Source: JANSWO01 sp964351875 (lineage in GTDB: Bacteria > Pseudomonadota > Gammaproteobacteria > Pseudomonadales > Azotimanducaceae). From it: a stretch of DNA of 36,031 nucleotides. Within the stretch, counting starts at the first letter, position 1. Each line of letters opens with the position of its first letter. The notes beneath the pieces are model-generated. The model was not told the origin of the DNA. It saw only the letters and a program-made list of their open reading frames with translations, and ran no database searches. The stretch lies in the NCBI GenBank assembly GCA_964351875.1, contig CAYGQC010000024.1:1-36031 (forward strand), read 5' to 3'. This document shows, piece after piece, positions 16,196 to 23,456 of the stretch. Both the position numbers and the translations under genes were made by a program.

Positions 16196-16678
16196 TTGAA
16201 TATTAAATCTAATGCAGTTGTTTCTTTCCACTATCGAATGACTGATGTTGAGGGTAACGAGCTAGAAGAGTCACACTCCTCGGACCCTATCCTCTATCTG
16301 CACGGCAAACGCAGCATGTTGCCGGGGTTGGAAGAGGCTTTTGAAGGAAAGGCGGCCGGCGACTTTTTTGAGGTAGTTGTGCCCCCGGAGAAGGGTTACG
16401 GCGAGCGAACCGAAGACGCTACTCAGCGGGTTCCGAAGAAACGCGTCATAACCAAAGGCCGCCTGGCGCCCGGGATGACGATTCAATTGAACACTGATAA
16501 GGGTGTTCGAGAGGTGGTCCTGCTGAAGGTGGGCCTTAAGAACGTGGATGTGGATTCCAATCATCCTCTCGCTGGGAAGACCCTCAATTTTTCCGTCGAG
16601 ATTGTTGATGTGCGCGAGGCGACCGCAACCGAGCTTGCGCACGGCCATGCGCATGGCGCCGGTGGGCACCAACACTAG
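16196..16678 (+). CDS. slyD: FKBP-type peptidyl-prolyl isomerase SlyD
   Basis: 160 residues from a TTG start; the next in-frame ATG would remove the first beta strand. FKBP features are VVSFHYRMTD, GLEEAFEGKAAGD and the inserted flap domain with PPEKGYGERTEDATQRVPKKR, as in SlyD rather than plain FKBP12 forms. DSNHPLAGKTLNFSVEIVDVR closes the FKBP domain. The end is histidine-rich (HGHAHGAGGHQH), fitting the nickel-binding tail of SlyD, although shorter than that of E. coli. It would act as a cytoplasmic prolyl isomerase, chaperone and nickel donor. A REP-like inverted repeat sits directly upstream. Confidence 0.88.
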   Translation: MNIKSNAVVSFHYRMTDVEGNELEESHSSDPILYLHGKRSMLPGLEEAFEGKAAGDFFEVVVPPEKGYGERTEDATQRVPKKRVITKGRLAPGMTIQLNTDKGVREVVLLKVGLKNVDVDSNHPLAGKTLNFSVEIVDVREATATELAHGHAHGAGGHQH

Positions 16679-16706
16679 GTGGAGTTGCTCGGCCTAGCTG
16701 ACGAAA

Positions 16707-16869
16707 CTACAGACCCGTCATTGCGAAGGAGCGAAGCGACTGCGGCAATCTCATGAAATTGGCTGCGCAGCTACCAAAGCGAGTTCGCCGCGTCTCCTCA
16801 CTCCCGAGAAACCCTTTGCTCTCGATGACTGTGAATCGCAACGACGTATCTACAGACCCGGCATTGCGA
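16707..16869. repeat. Intergenic repeat of the CATTGCGA type flanked by 20-bp direct repeats
   Basis: CTACAGACCCGTCATTGCGA (16707-16726) recurs with one mismatch at 16850-16869, 143 nt apart. The first copy continues into GGAGCGAAGCGACTGCGGCAAT, a word type (CATTGCGA-GGAGCGAAGCGAC) that I know as a widespread intergenic repeat in several bacterial groups. The repeat fills most of the gap between slyD and the convergent P450 gene. No open frame of note lies in it. Confidence 0.55.
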
Positions 16870-16887
16870 CAACTGTGCTACGCGACT

Positions 16888-18135
16888 CTACGCGACGATG
16901 CGAACCGGCATTTTGGTGTAGCCGTTCACGAAGTTTGATTCAACACGCTCGACTTCACCGGTGATTTCGATGCGATCCCAACGCTTCAGTATTTCCTCCC
17001 AAAGCACTTTCATCTGTACTTCTGCTAGCCGCATGCCCATGCACCGGTGCAGTCCGAAACCGAAGGACATCGTTTGGCGCGCGTTCTTGCGAGTGATGTC
17101 GAACGCGTTAGCGTTGTCGAACACCGATTCGTCCCGGTTGCCCGAGTAGTACCACATCACGACTTTGTCGCCTTTGGCGATGGGCTGGCTACCGATCATG
17201 GTGTCTGTGTTCGCCGTTCGGCGCATATGCGCCAGCGGTGTCTGCCAACGAATAACCTCGGAGATCATGTTGCCTAGCAACTCGGGTTTAGCCTTTAGCT
17301 TGTCTAGTTGATCCGGATATTGATTGAACGCGTTGATGCTGCCGCTCATGGTGTTGCGAGTCGTATCGTTGCCGCCAACGATGAGAAGCATCAGGTTGCC
17401 AAGAAAATTGAAGTCGGGTTGATCGGCTGTGGCCGCGTCCTGAGCAAGCATGGTGACGAGATCCAGGTTCGCTGGGCCATCCCTGCGTTCTTTCTTGAGG
17501 CGAGAGAAGTACTCAAGACATTCCATGAGCTCTGCGGCTCGTTCCTCTTGTGTACCTACGATGGGTGAGCCGGGTTCTGCGGTTGATACGTCTGACCAGC
17601 GCGTGAGCTTGTGGCGATCCTCAAGCGGAAAATCGAACAAGGTGGCGAGCATCAAAGTGGTTAGCTCGATGGATACTGATTCAACCCAGTCAAACTCTTC
17701 ACCGACAGGAAGCGAATCGAGCAGTTTGGTGGTGCGCTCGCGAATGAGGGTTTCAAAGTTCATCAGGCTGCTTGGTGCCACGATCTTGTTGACCGCCTTG
17801 CGCTGGGGGCCATGGTCCGGAGGGTCCATAGTGATGAAGCTGCTGACGAAGAAGTCGCTATCAGGATCGCCGACATTGCCATCGTCGATGATAATGCCGC
17901 CGGCTCGAGCATCAGAGGAGAATTCTTCGTGGTTCTTGTCGACCGCCATGATGTCTTCATAGCGCGTGACCGACCAAAACGGTCCATAGGGACTGTCGGG
18001 GCAGTGGTGGACGGGTTCGCGGGCACGCATTTGTTCAAAGAAAGGCAAGATCTTCTCTTCGCTGAACAGCTTGGGGTTGGCCGGATTGAAGTTAGTGAGA
18101 GACAGATCTTGTGAAGGAATCTGGGCTTCGCTCAT
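16888..18135 (-). CDS. Cytochrome P450
   Basis: 415 residues; AGGAG lies 7 nt before the ATG. The heme-ligand motif is FGFGLHRCMGMRLAE with C365, the K-helix motif is E293-x-x-R296 (SEVIRW), and the I-helix has GGNDTTRN (254-261). It is a soluble bacterial class I enzyme that needs a ferredoxin and ferredoxin reductase, neither of which is nearby. The GGNDTTRN form is the one found in CYP124/125/142-type steroid and branched lipid hydroxylases, but assignment by eye is weak. It stands alone between two repeat-rich gaps, 210 nt from slyD. Confidence 0.93.
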   Translation of the reverse strand: MSEAQIPSQDLSLTNFNPANPKLFSEEKILPFFEQMRAREPVHHCPDSPYGPFWSVTRYEDIMAVDKNHEEFSSDARAGGIIIDDGNVGDPDSDFFVSSFITMDPPDHGPQRKAVNKIVAPSSLMNFETLIRERTTKLLDSLPVGEEFDWVESVSIELTTLMLATLFDFPLEDRHKLTRWSDVSTAEPGSPIVGTQEERAAELMECLEYFSRLKKERRDGPANLDLVTMLAQDAATADQPDFNFLGNLMLLIVGGNDTTRNTMSGSINAFNQYPDQLDKLKAKPELLGNMISEVIRWQTPLAHMRRTANTDTMIGSQPIAKGDKVVMWYYSGNRDESVFDNANAFDITRKNARQTMSFGFGLHRCMGMRLAEVQMKVLWEEILKRWDRIEITGEVERVESNFVNGYTKMPVRIVA

Positions 18136-18192
18136 GGAATGGCTCCTGGAATAGTGGCCTGCGCAACAATGTGTCTTGAAAGGACGGGGGCC

Positions 18193-18232
18193 GAAGTCGC
18201 TCGGCGTTGTGCCCTCAGAATGACAGATATTG
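18193..18232 (-). repeat. Fragment of an intergenic repeat of the TCATTCTGAGG type
   Basis: Read on the - strand the segment contains GTCATTCTGAGGGCACAACG followed by CCGAGCGACTTCGG, a word type that I recall from intergenic repeats beginning GTCATTCTGAGG. It marks the left edge of the 1.1-kb gene-free stretch. Boundaries are approximate. Confidence 0.4.
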
Positions 18233-18329
18233 GCGGATTGGCCAAAGACTCGTCTTAGGGAAGAAGTAGCGACGCGACTGTGGCGATCAGGGTCTTTGCG
18301 CGATGCCGCAGCGGCTGGGAGATCGCCGT

Positions 18330-18482
18330 GCCGCCACGGATGGCGGGCCAGGTGATTGTCGAAGCAATTGGCTTTTCGCCATGGACGGCAGTAAATAGTG
18401 ATTCGGAGTTGAGAGAGCGTGCGATGACGACACGCCGAGCGTGTCGGCCTCGATTACCTTTGCTTGGGCAGCGCACTCGCGC
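18330..18482 (+). repeat. 153-bp direct repeat, copy A
   Basis: This segment recurs at 18921-19073 with the same length and 6 differences by my alignment (about 96% identity), 591 nt apart. It begins GCCGCCACGGATGGCGGGCC, a short hairpin-forming word (CCGCCA-CGGA-TGGCGG), and contains the palindrome-like GACACGCCGAGCGTGTC. Its last 24 nt recur a third time at 18567-18590. It contains no convincing gene. Confidence 0.8.
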
Positions 18483-18490
18483 GTAGCACT

Positions 18491-18533
18491 CGTCTTTGCG
18501 AGGGAAGCCAGAGGCTGACCGTGGCAATCTCCT
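18491..18533 (+). repeat. CATTGCGAGG-type repeat fragment inserted between module parts
   Basis: CGTCTTTGCGAGGGAAGCC with a following GTGGCAATCTCCTG resembles the same general repeat class as the one after slyD. It lies between the two occurrences of the 24-nt word ending in GCAGCGCACTCGCG (18459-18482 and 18567-18590), so it looks like an insertion that duplicated or separated that word. Confidence 0.4.
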
Positions 18534-18566
18534 GATGAAAGCGGCGAACGTGTTGGTTTCGGTGGT

Positions 18567-18842
18567 CTTTGTTTGGGCAGCGCACTCGCGAATTTATCGA
18601 TGGTTCGCGATGCGAACGATCGATAAATATCGCTGCTCTCATTGATTGCTTCGCAATCAATTGCCGCACATCGTTCGCGGAGCGAACGACGCTGTTGCTG
18701 TTCTGGGCTGATAGGTACGTCGGCTATCGTTGATCGCGGAGCGATCAACTGTCGCCCGTCGTTCGCGGAGCGAACGACGTTTCGCTCTTGGCAGCTCGCA
18801 AGCGAGCGCCTGTCGCCCGTTGATCCGCGGAGCGGATCAACG
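18567..18842 (+). repeat. Hairpin module 1 (seven short palindromes)
   Basis: Hairpins are at 18592-18628 (17-bp arms, one mismatch, loop GAT), 18641-18661 (9 bp, loop TTC), 18671-18689 (8 bp, loop GGA), 18729-18749 (9 bp, GGA), 18757-18779 (10 bp, GGA), 18794-18807 (6 bp) and 18818-18842 (11 bp, GGA). Most share the core GCGGAGC or GCTTCGC with variable outer stems. The part 18636-18779 aligns without gaps to 19100-19243 (15 differences in 144). At three stem base pairs both partners differ between the copies and pairing is kept. Confidence 0.85.
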
Positions 18843-18856
18843 CTGGTGGTCAGGGG
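18842..18856 (-). repeat. Echo of the tRNA-Phe 3' end
   Basis: GCTGGTGGTCAGGGG matches 13 of 15 bases of 19243-19257, which is the CCA end, discriminator and acceptor/T-stem edge of the tRNA-Phe gene. It follows a hairpin and the word CTGTCGCCCGT, exactly as the real tRNA end does. The rest of the tRNA is not present, so this is a relic, not a gene. Confidence 0.55.
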
Positions 18857-18870
18857 GTCGACTCCGTTCG

Positions 18871-18907
18871 CGCTATGCGCTATGCGCGATGCGGCGCACT
18901 GCGCCGC
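18871..18907 (+). repeat. Heptamer tandem repeat and GC-rich hairpin
   Basis: CGCTATG occurs twice in tandem and a third time as CGCGATG (18871-18891). It is followed by a perfect 7-bp hairpin, GCGGCGC-ACT-GCGCCGC (18891-18907). The segment separates the two modules. Confidence 0.6.
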
Positions 18908-18920
18908 GAGGGGGCGACGG

Positions 18921-19073
18921 GCCGCCACGGATGGCGGGCCAGGTGATTGTCGAAGCAATTGGCCTTTCGCCATGGACGGCAGTAGATAGTGATACGGAGT
19001 TGAGAGTGCGTACGATGACGACACGCAGAGCGTGTCGGCCTCGATTACCTTTGCTTGGGCAGCGCACTCGCGC
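18921..19073 (+). repeat. 153-bp direct repeat, copy B
   Basis: Second copy of the 18330-18482 repeat (6 differences). Here the copy runs directly into the hairpin module, whereas copy A is separated from its module by an extra ~85 nt. This suggests that B shows the original arrangement and A has suffered an insertion. Confidence 0.8.
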
Positions 19074-19243
19074 ATTTTTGCGGAGCAAAAATGACTAGGC
19101 TCTCATTGCATGCTTCGCATGCAACTGCCGCCCGTTGTTCGCGGAGCGAACAACGTTGTTGCTGTTCAGGGCTGAAAGGAACGTTGGCTATCGTTGATCG
19201 CGGAGCGATCAACTGTCGCCCGTCGTTCGCGGAGCGAACGGCG
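19073..19243 (+). repeat. Hairpin module 2, abutting tRNA-Phe
   Basis: Hairpins are at 19073-19093 (9-bp arms, loop GGA), 19106-19124 (8 bp, loop TTC), 19133-19155 (10 bp, GGA), 19193-19213 (9 bp, GGA) and 19221-19243 (10 bp, one mismatch, GGA). The last one ends 1 nt before the CCA end of the tRNA gene. Read with the tRNA on the - strand, the module forms the immediate 3' trailer of the transcript, so the hairpins could be transcribed. No clear terminator with a T-run is seen among them. Confidence 0.85.
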
Positions 19244-19244
19244 T

Positions 19245-19320
<76 letters not shown>

Positions 19321-19406
19321 GCATGCGATCTCTCATCTGCCTGAAGCGGCGGTGGAGAGCCAACATTCGCTGGGGACACCGGTGGGCGGTGATCAGCGAG
19401 CGGCGT

Positions 19407-19435
19407 ATTAAACCGGCGTAGCGGGGCAGCGTCAA
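19407..19435 (-). promoter_or_regulatory. Sigma70 promoter of tRNA-Phe
   Basis: On the - strand TTGACG (19435-19430) and TTTAAT (19412-19407) are spaced by exactly 17 nt, followed by a GC-rich discriminator (ACGCCGC) as usual for stable-RNA promoters under stringent control. Transcription would start near 19400, giving a leader of about 80 nt before the mature tRNA. Confidence 0.7.
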
Positions 19436-19481
19436 CTCGAGGCCCGGTTCTCTTGGGAAGGCCTTGGGCTGCCGATAAGCC

Positions 19482-19760
19482 TCAGTCGTCGGAGTCCGAG
19501 GGCACATAGCCGTCAGCGCGGTCGACCTCTTCGTTGTTCAGAAATTTGGCCATCTGCTCGCCCAGGTATGCCCTCGCTTTTGGGTCAATCAAGGAGAGGT
19601 GCTTTTCGTTAATCAGCATGGTTTGCAGGCTCTGCCACTCGAGCCAGGCCTTCTTCGAGACGTTCTCGAAAATGTCTTTGCCGGCAGCGCCGGGCAGGGG
19701 TGGTCGCTCGAGGCCTTCGAGTTCTTCATTGTACTTTCGGCAATGCACGAGGCGGGTCAT
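19482..19760 (-). CDS. yggX: Fe(2+)-trafficking / oxidative damage protection protein YggX
   Basis: 92 residues, the normal length for the family. It starts MTRLVHCRKY with the conserved C7 and continues with LEGLERPPLPGAAGKDIFENVSKKAWLEWQ and a LINEKHLSL segment (family landmarks named in pieces). It is a small cytoplasmic protein thought to protect labile iron and Fe-S clusters from oxidation. It overlaps the mutY stop by ATGA, so translation is coupled; MutY itself carries a 4Fe-4S cluster. The same mutY-yggX pairing is known from enterics and Pseudomonas. Confidence 0.95.
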   Translation of the reverse strand: MTRLVHCRKYNEELEGLERPPLPGAAGKDIFENVSKKAWLEWQSLQTMLINEKHLSLIDPKARAYLGEQMAKFLNNEEVDRADGYVPSDSDD

Positions 19761-20839
19761 AGGAGTGTTTCCTGGCCTGGGTTTGAGGCGAGCTTTAGCA
19801 GTTTAACGGCTACGGCAGACAGCCCGATAGCCTCATTGCCACCGCTGGCTTCCGGCAGATACCAGCGCTGCGTATCTGCCTCCGAGACTGCTACCGGCTG
19901 CTTCTCGACATTAATGAAGGTCGGCAGGATATCGAGATGATAGTGGCTGAACGTGTGTCGAAAGCCTCTGCCGGCCCGGATATCCAGACAATCGGAGTGA
20001 TTGAGACCCAAATCCGCCAGAAGAGTCTCTGCGCTGGTTTGGAACTCGCGCTCCGGCGGGTTCCATAAACCCTGCCAGACGCCCTTGCCGGTGCGTTGTT
20101 CGAGTAGCACCGCTCCTGAAGGTGCGCGAATCACAAACATGCTGGCCTGGCGAACCGGCTTGTCCTTCTTCGGCTTCTTCCGTGGATACTGATCGACGGT
20201 GTTGCTTGCGGCTGCCTTGCAAAGCGATTCAGCGGGGCACCGACCGCACTCGGGCTTGCTACGCCGGCAGACCAGCGCTCCGAGATCCATGATGGCCTGG
20301 TTGTATTCGGCATTCCGCTCAAACGGAGTGTGCTGTTCGGCGTGCTCCCACAAGCGCTTGAGCGTGGCGCCGCTGGCAGCGTGTCCGTCGACGGTCTCGA
20401 GCCGAGCGAGAACACGTTTCACGTTGCCGTCCAGAATTACGCCGCGCTCGTTGTGTGCGCTGGCCATGATGGCTGCGGCGGTGGAGCGGCCGATCCCGGG
20501 CAAGTCTTCCAGCGCTTCTTGGTCGCGGGGAAACTCTCCGGCGAATTCACGGCTCACGATCTGGGCCGTGCGCTGAAGATTGCGAGCGCGAGAGTAATAG
20601 CCGAGCCCCGTCCACTGATGCAGAACGGCGTCCTGTTCGGCATTGGCTAGTTGATGGACATCTGGGAAGCGCGCAAGAAAACGTTCGTAGTAGGGCAGCA
20701 CCGTGGCGACCTGGGTCTGCTGCAGCATGACTTCAGACAACCAGACTCGATACGCCGTGCGATCGGATTGCCAGGGCAGGTCTTTGCGGCCGTGGTCGTC
20801 CCACCAGAGCAGCAGCCGATCAGCAAAGCTTGTTGTCAC
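19757..20839 (-). CDS. mutY: A/G-specific adenine DNA glycosylase MutY
   Basis: 360 residues from a GTG start. The catalytic residues are E36 (LSEVMLQQTQV) and D138 (LDGNVKRVLAR) within the helix-hairpin-helix fold (LPGIGRSTA). The 4Fe-4S ligands are C191, C198, C201 and C207 with the usual 6-2-5 spacing. A C-terminal Nudix-like domain (~235-350) recognises 8-oxoguanine. It removes adenine mispaired with 8-oxoG. It overlaps yggX downstream and is preceded by an AsmA-family gene whose end lies 47 nt away across the short gap, all on the - strand. Confidence 0.97.
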   Translation of the reverse strand: MTTSFADRLLLWWDDHGRKDLPWQSDRTAYRVWLSEVMLQQTQVATVLPYYERFLARFPDVHQLANAEQDAVLHQWTGLGYYSRARNLQRTAQIVSREFAGEFPRDQEALEDLPGIGRSTAAAIMASAHNERGVILDGNVKRVLARLETVDGHAASGATLKRLWEHAEQHTPFERNAEYNQAIMDLGALVCRRSKPECGRCPAESLCKAAASNTVDQYPRKKPKKDKPVRQASMFVIRAPSGAVLLEQRTGKGVWQGLWNPPEREFQTSAETLLADLGLNHSDCLDIRAGRGFRHTFSHYHLDILPTFINVEKQPVAVSEADTQRWYLPEASGGNEAIGLSAVAVKLLKLASNPGQETLL

Positions 20840-20886
20840 GAATCCCCACTACTGTGCACGCCCGTTGGCGCAACGCGCGCAGTGTC

Positions 20887-22446
20887 TCAGATTTCTTCAG
20901 GAGTTGGTTCGGTTGGTATCTCGTTGGCGTCGGGCTGTTCCTGACGTGGCCGACGTTCCGAATCCAGGGAGCCGCACAACATATCAAGAAGCGCATTGGC
21001 AGCGCCCCGATATTCCACGGGCACTTCCTTGTCGATGGTCTCTTCCAGCTTGTCGCGCAAGGGGTCGTTCACGTCCCCGGATAGCACTCGGCCTATCAAT
21101 CGGCTGACGCCGGCGCTGTCGATGCGACACTTAGGATCGTTGGTTGTACCGGTGCAGCGGACGGGAATCGGGACGTTCACGAGGTAGTCGTTCACATCGA
21201 AGCTGTTGAACTCTTCGAGCTGCTCGAACGTGAGCTCCACGGCGAGATCAATCTCTTCAGTGACGGGGTCGAACAACCCCTTGGCGGTTGCCTTCAGATT
21301 GTCCAATTGGAAATTGAGCGCAGACTTCGTGCCGTTGAGTGTCCATTCGCCATTGAACACCTGATAGCCGAGCATCTCTGGCCAGTTCTGGATGCGGGTG
21401 CTGTCTCCGGCGAGCGAAGTCACTTTGATGAGTTGCTCCCGAATGGTGGCGATGCTGATATCACCCTTGCCACCATCGAAACGGGTAGTGCCGGCCAAAG
21501 AGCGAAGCAGCGTCTCGCTGGTGTTACCGCGGCCGCGCAGCTCGCCGTTGAACGCCAGCGGAGCAGCCCACTTGAATGACTGTTCGAGCCAGATCATTAG
21601 TTGGGTGCTGTCGACTTCGGTGAGGGTTGGATTGATCAGCCAAATGACGGCTTTGGTGCGCGCATCGACATTGATATCCAGTTCAGCGCTGCCACCGAAG
21701 ACGTCGGGCACGATGACTTTGTGGGTGGCTTGGCCGCGCGTGTTGGCAAGGTCGATCGCTACGGCTTCGAACGTCTTGTCCGCAACGTTCAAGCGGGGAA
21801 CCAGGCATCGGCCGTTCCAGTCGTACTGTCGGTAGGTGTCAGTCGGTATCAACTCATCCTTGCTGAATGGCTCAAGGCTTTCGCGTGCGAGACCAGAAAT
21901 CTTGATATCGCAGTTTGCGCTGGTGCCAGCGACCGATAGCTCGCGGCTGGCAAGATCGAGCGTGTCCTGTTCTCGGTCGTAGGTGACGTCACCGCGGACG
22001 GTGAAGGGATAAGTGACGCCATCTGAGGTGTAGCGCCCCTGGGCGGCGATGGGTGTGCTCTGTCCGAAGCGGAAATCGTCGATTTCCGCGCGTCTGACGA
22101 CCAGCTCTGTGCCGTCTTTTGTCTGGCTGGCGTTAAGGATGGTGACATTGTTGATGCGCCAGTCCTCTGGAGGGTCCAGCAGGCTGAGTGCGTCGATATC
22201 GGCCTGCAGTTCGCCCACCTTGATGACTGATTCGTCATCGCTGGCAACTATGTCACGAGCTGACAGCGTGACGGGTGGGAAGAGCTGCCAGCTCAGATCG
22301 CCATTCAGTTTGACGTCTCGTTCGCTCAATCGGCTGAGCTCGGCTTCGATCTGCGGCTTGAAGCGGTTGGCATCGCCCGTGAGCCAGAACAGAGCGCCCG
22401 CGGCGGCGAGCAGCACGACAATGACGATGACCAGAAAGACGCGCAT
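20887..22446 (-). CDS. AsmA family protein
   Basis: 519 residues from the ATG at 22446, chosen because the signal anchor starts there (MRVFLVIVIVVLLAAAGALF, helix ~3-20); the frame is open up to a GTG at 22509. The N-terminal AsmA pattern follows: NRFKPQIEAELS, DLSWQLFPPVTLSARDI. The remaining ~450 residues are beta-rich. DYLVNVPIPVRCTGTTNDP near the end and LLDMLCG are typical of the family. AsmA-like proteins are bridge-type proteins in the periplasm implicated in phospholipid transport to the outer membrane. The C-terminal ~20 residues are acidic and Pro-rich. It precedes mutY. Confidence 0.9.
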   Translation of the reverse strand: MRVFLVIVIVVLLAAAGALFWLTGDANRFKPQIEAELSRLSERDVKLNGDLSWQLFPPVTLSARDIVASDDESVIKVGELQADIDALSLLDPPEDWRINNVTILNASQTKDGTELVVRRAEIDDFRFGQSTPIAAQGRYTSDGVTYPFTVRGDVTYDREQDTLDLASRELSVAGTSANCDIKISGLARESLEPFSKDELIPTDTYRQYDWNGRCLVPRLNVADKTFEAVAIDLANTRGQATHKVIVPDVFGGSAELDINVDARTKAVIWLINPTLTEVDSTQLMIWLEQSFKWAAPLAFNGELRGRGNTSETLLRSLAGTTRFDGGKGDISIATIREQLIKVTSLAGDSTRIQNWPEMLGYQVFNGEWTLNGTKSALNFQLDNLKATAKGLFDPVTEEIDLAVELTFEQLEEFNSFDVNDYLVNVPIPVRCTGTTNDPKCRIDSAGVSRLIGRVLSGDVNDPLRDKLEETIDKEVPVEYRGAANALLDMLCGSLDSERRPRQEQPDANEIPTEPTPEEI

Positions 22447-22652
22447 GGGGTGATCCAGAGTATGAATAGGTGTTGTCGACCGCTGTGGCCGATTGCTTAG
22501 CCCTACCACACGCTCGCTTCAGGCGCGATTGCGCGCTGGGCGGGCGCTGAGCGCTAGCCAGGATGCAATAGTAAGCTCTGGGAATGAAGGTTGCCTGAAC
22601 CAGGTCGGGGTGGCCGGGGGGCGGACTATCCGCTCTAGCGATTAGTTCCGGT

Positions 22653-23102
22653 TTAGCCGTCTGTGACTGGCTTTACGGGCTTCCACATCGGTCCAACGAT
22701 TAACAACAGGACAGCGACGTTAAAGAGCGCGTTGGCAGAGTTGCCGGATGTGATAGAGCCGGCGCTATCCAGCACAAACCAGCAACATGCCCCAGTTACT
22801 AGAGAGCGACGGACGCCCTCTGGTGCATGGTCATAGACCCACATACCAAGGCACCACACAGTTACACCCCAGCCCAGAAGGAACCCGCCCGTGAGGGCGG
22901 ATAGAAATGCGATTTCACGTGACTCATAGGAGGGGAAGCCGTCAATTGGCCAGGCAAGGAGGTCGAGCCCGAGGCGCGCGGGCTCATTGAATTCGGGCAT
23001 CGTACCGAGAAACAACACAGGTCCAAAAAAGCCGATAGTGATTGCTGAGACCTTTAGCCAAAGCTTGTGGAAATCACTGGTGACGAATCGAGAGTCTTGC
23101 AT
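22653..23102 (-). CDS. Small integral membrane protein, unknown function
   Basis: 149 residues with about four hydrophobic helices (~15-36, 62-86, 98-118, 122-142). It is the third gene of a three-gene - strand unit; the stop of the preceding gene lies 3 nt upstream of its ATG. I do not recognise the family. The neighbours are another small membrane protein and a limonene-epoxide-hydrolase-type enzyme, so a membrane role in handling a hydrophobic compound is possible but unproven. Confidence 0.65.
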   Translation of the reverse strand: MQDSRFVTSDFHKLWLKVSAITIGFFGPVLFLGTMPEFNEPARLGLDLLAWPIDGFPSYESREIAFLSALTGGFLLGWGVTVWCLGMWVYDHAPEGVRRSLVTGACCWFVLDSAGSITSGNSANALFNVAVLLLIVGPMWKPVKPVTDG

Positions 23103-23105
23103 CGC

Positions 23106-23456
23106 CTACGAGTTCGGCCTGGATTGCTGATCGCCCATCAGAACTGTTCCCATGTCTCCGTCGGCCTTGGAAATCGCGATCAATAGATAGACGCTCAAGA
23201 ACATGATTCCGAGTAGCGATGCCCCGATACCGAGCCCGATGCCTGTCGCTGTGAAGCGGTGACGCCAGGCAACCCACAAGCCGGACAAGAGAAGATAGGT
23301 GGCGAAATCTAGATGGAACTGACCAGGCCAACCAAACTCAGCAAGCGCGGGGAGGGTGTTGGCGAATAGGTTTGCTCCTTCGTTTGCGACGGCAATTCCC
23401 GTGTAGACCAGCACGGTGAAACCCAAAACGGCGAGCAACACTCGAAGCAATATCAT
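23106..23456 (-). CDS. Small integral membrane protein, unknown function
   Basis: 116 residues from the ATG at 23456, which overlaps the stop of the epoxide-hydrolase-type gene by ATGA; the frame is open further 5' but only over that gene. Three or more hydrophobic helices are visible (~3-23, 45-64, 70-95). The protein ends in a hydrophilic tail. The family is unrecognised. Tight coupling on both sides makes co-expression with its neighbours very likely. Confidence 0.65.
   Translation of the reverse strand: MILLRVLLAVLGFTVLVYTGIAVANEGANLFANTLPALAEFGWPGQFHLDFATYLLLSGLWVAWRHRFTATGIGLGIGASLLGIMFLSVYLLIAISKADGDMGTVLMGDQQSRPNS

Noticed and set aside
18287..19075. 262-codon open frame on the - strand through the repeat region
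   Set aside because: Its N- and C-terminal parts are translations of the two 153-bp repeats and its middle is hairpin sequence; there is no ribosome binding site or recognisable domain.
18567..19243. CRISPR array
   Set aside because: The repeated words are palindromes of different sequence and spacing; there are no constant repeats with unique spacers and no cas genes.
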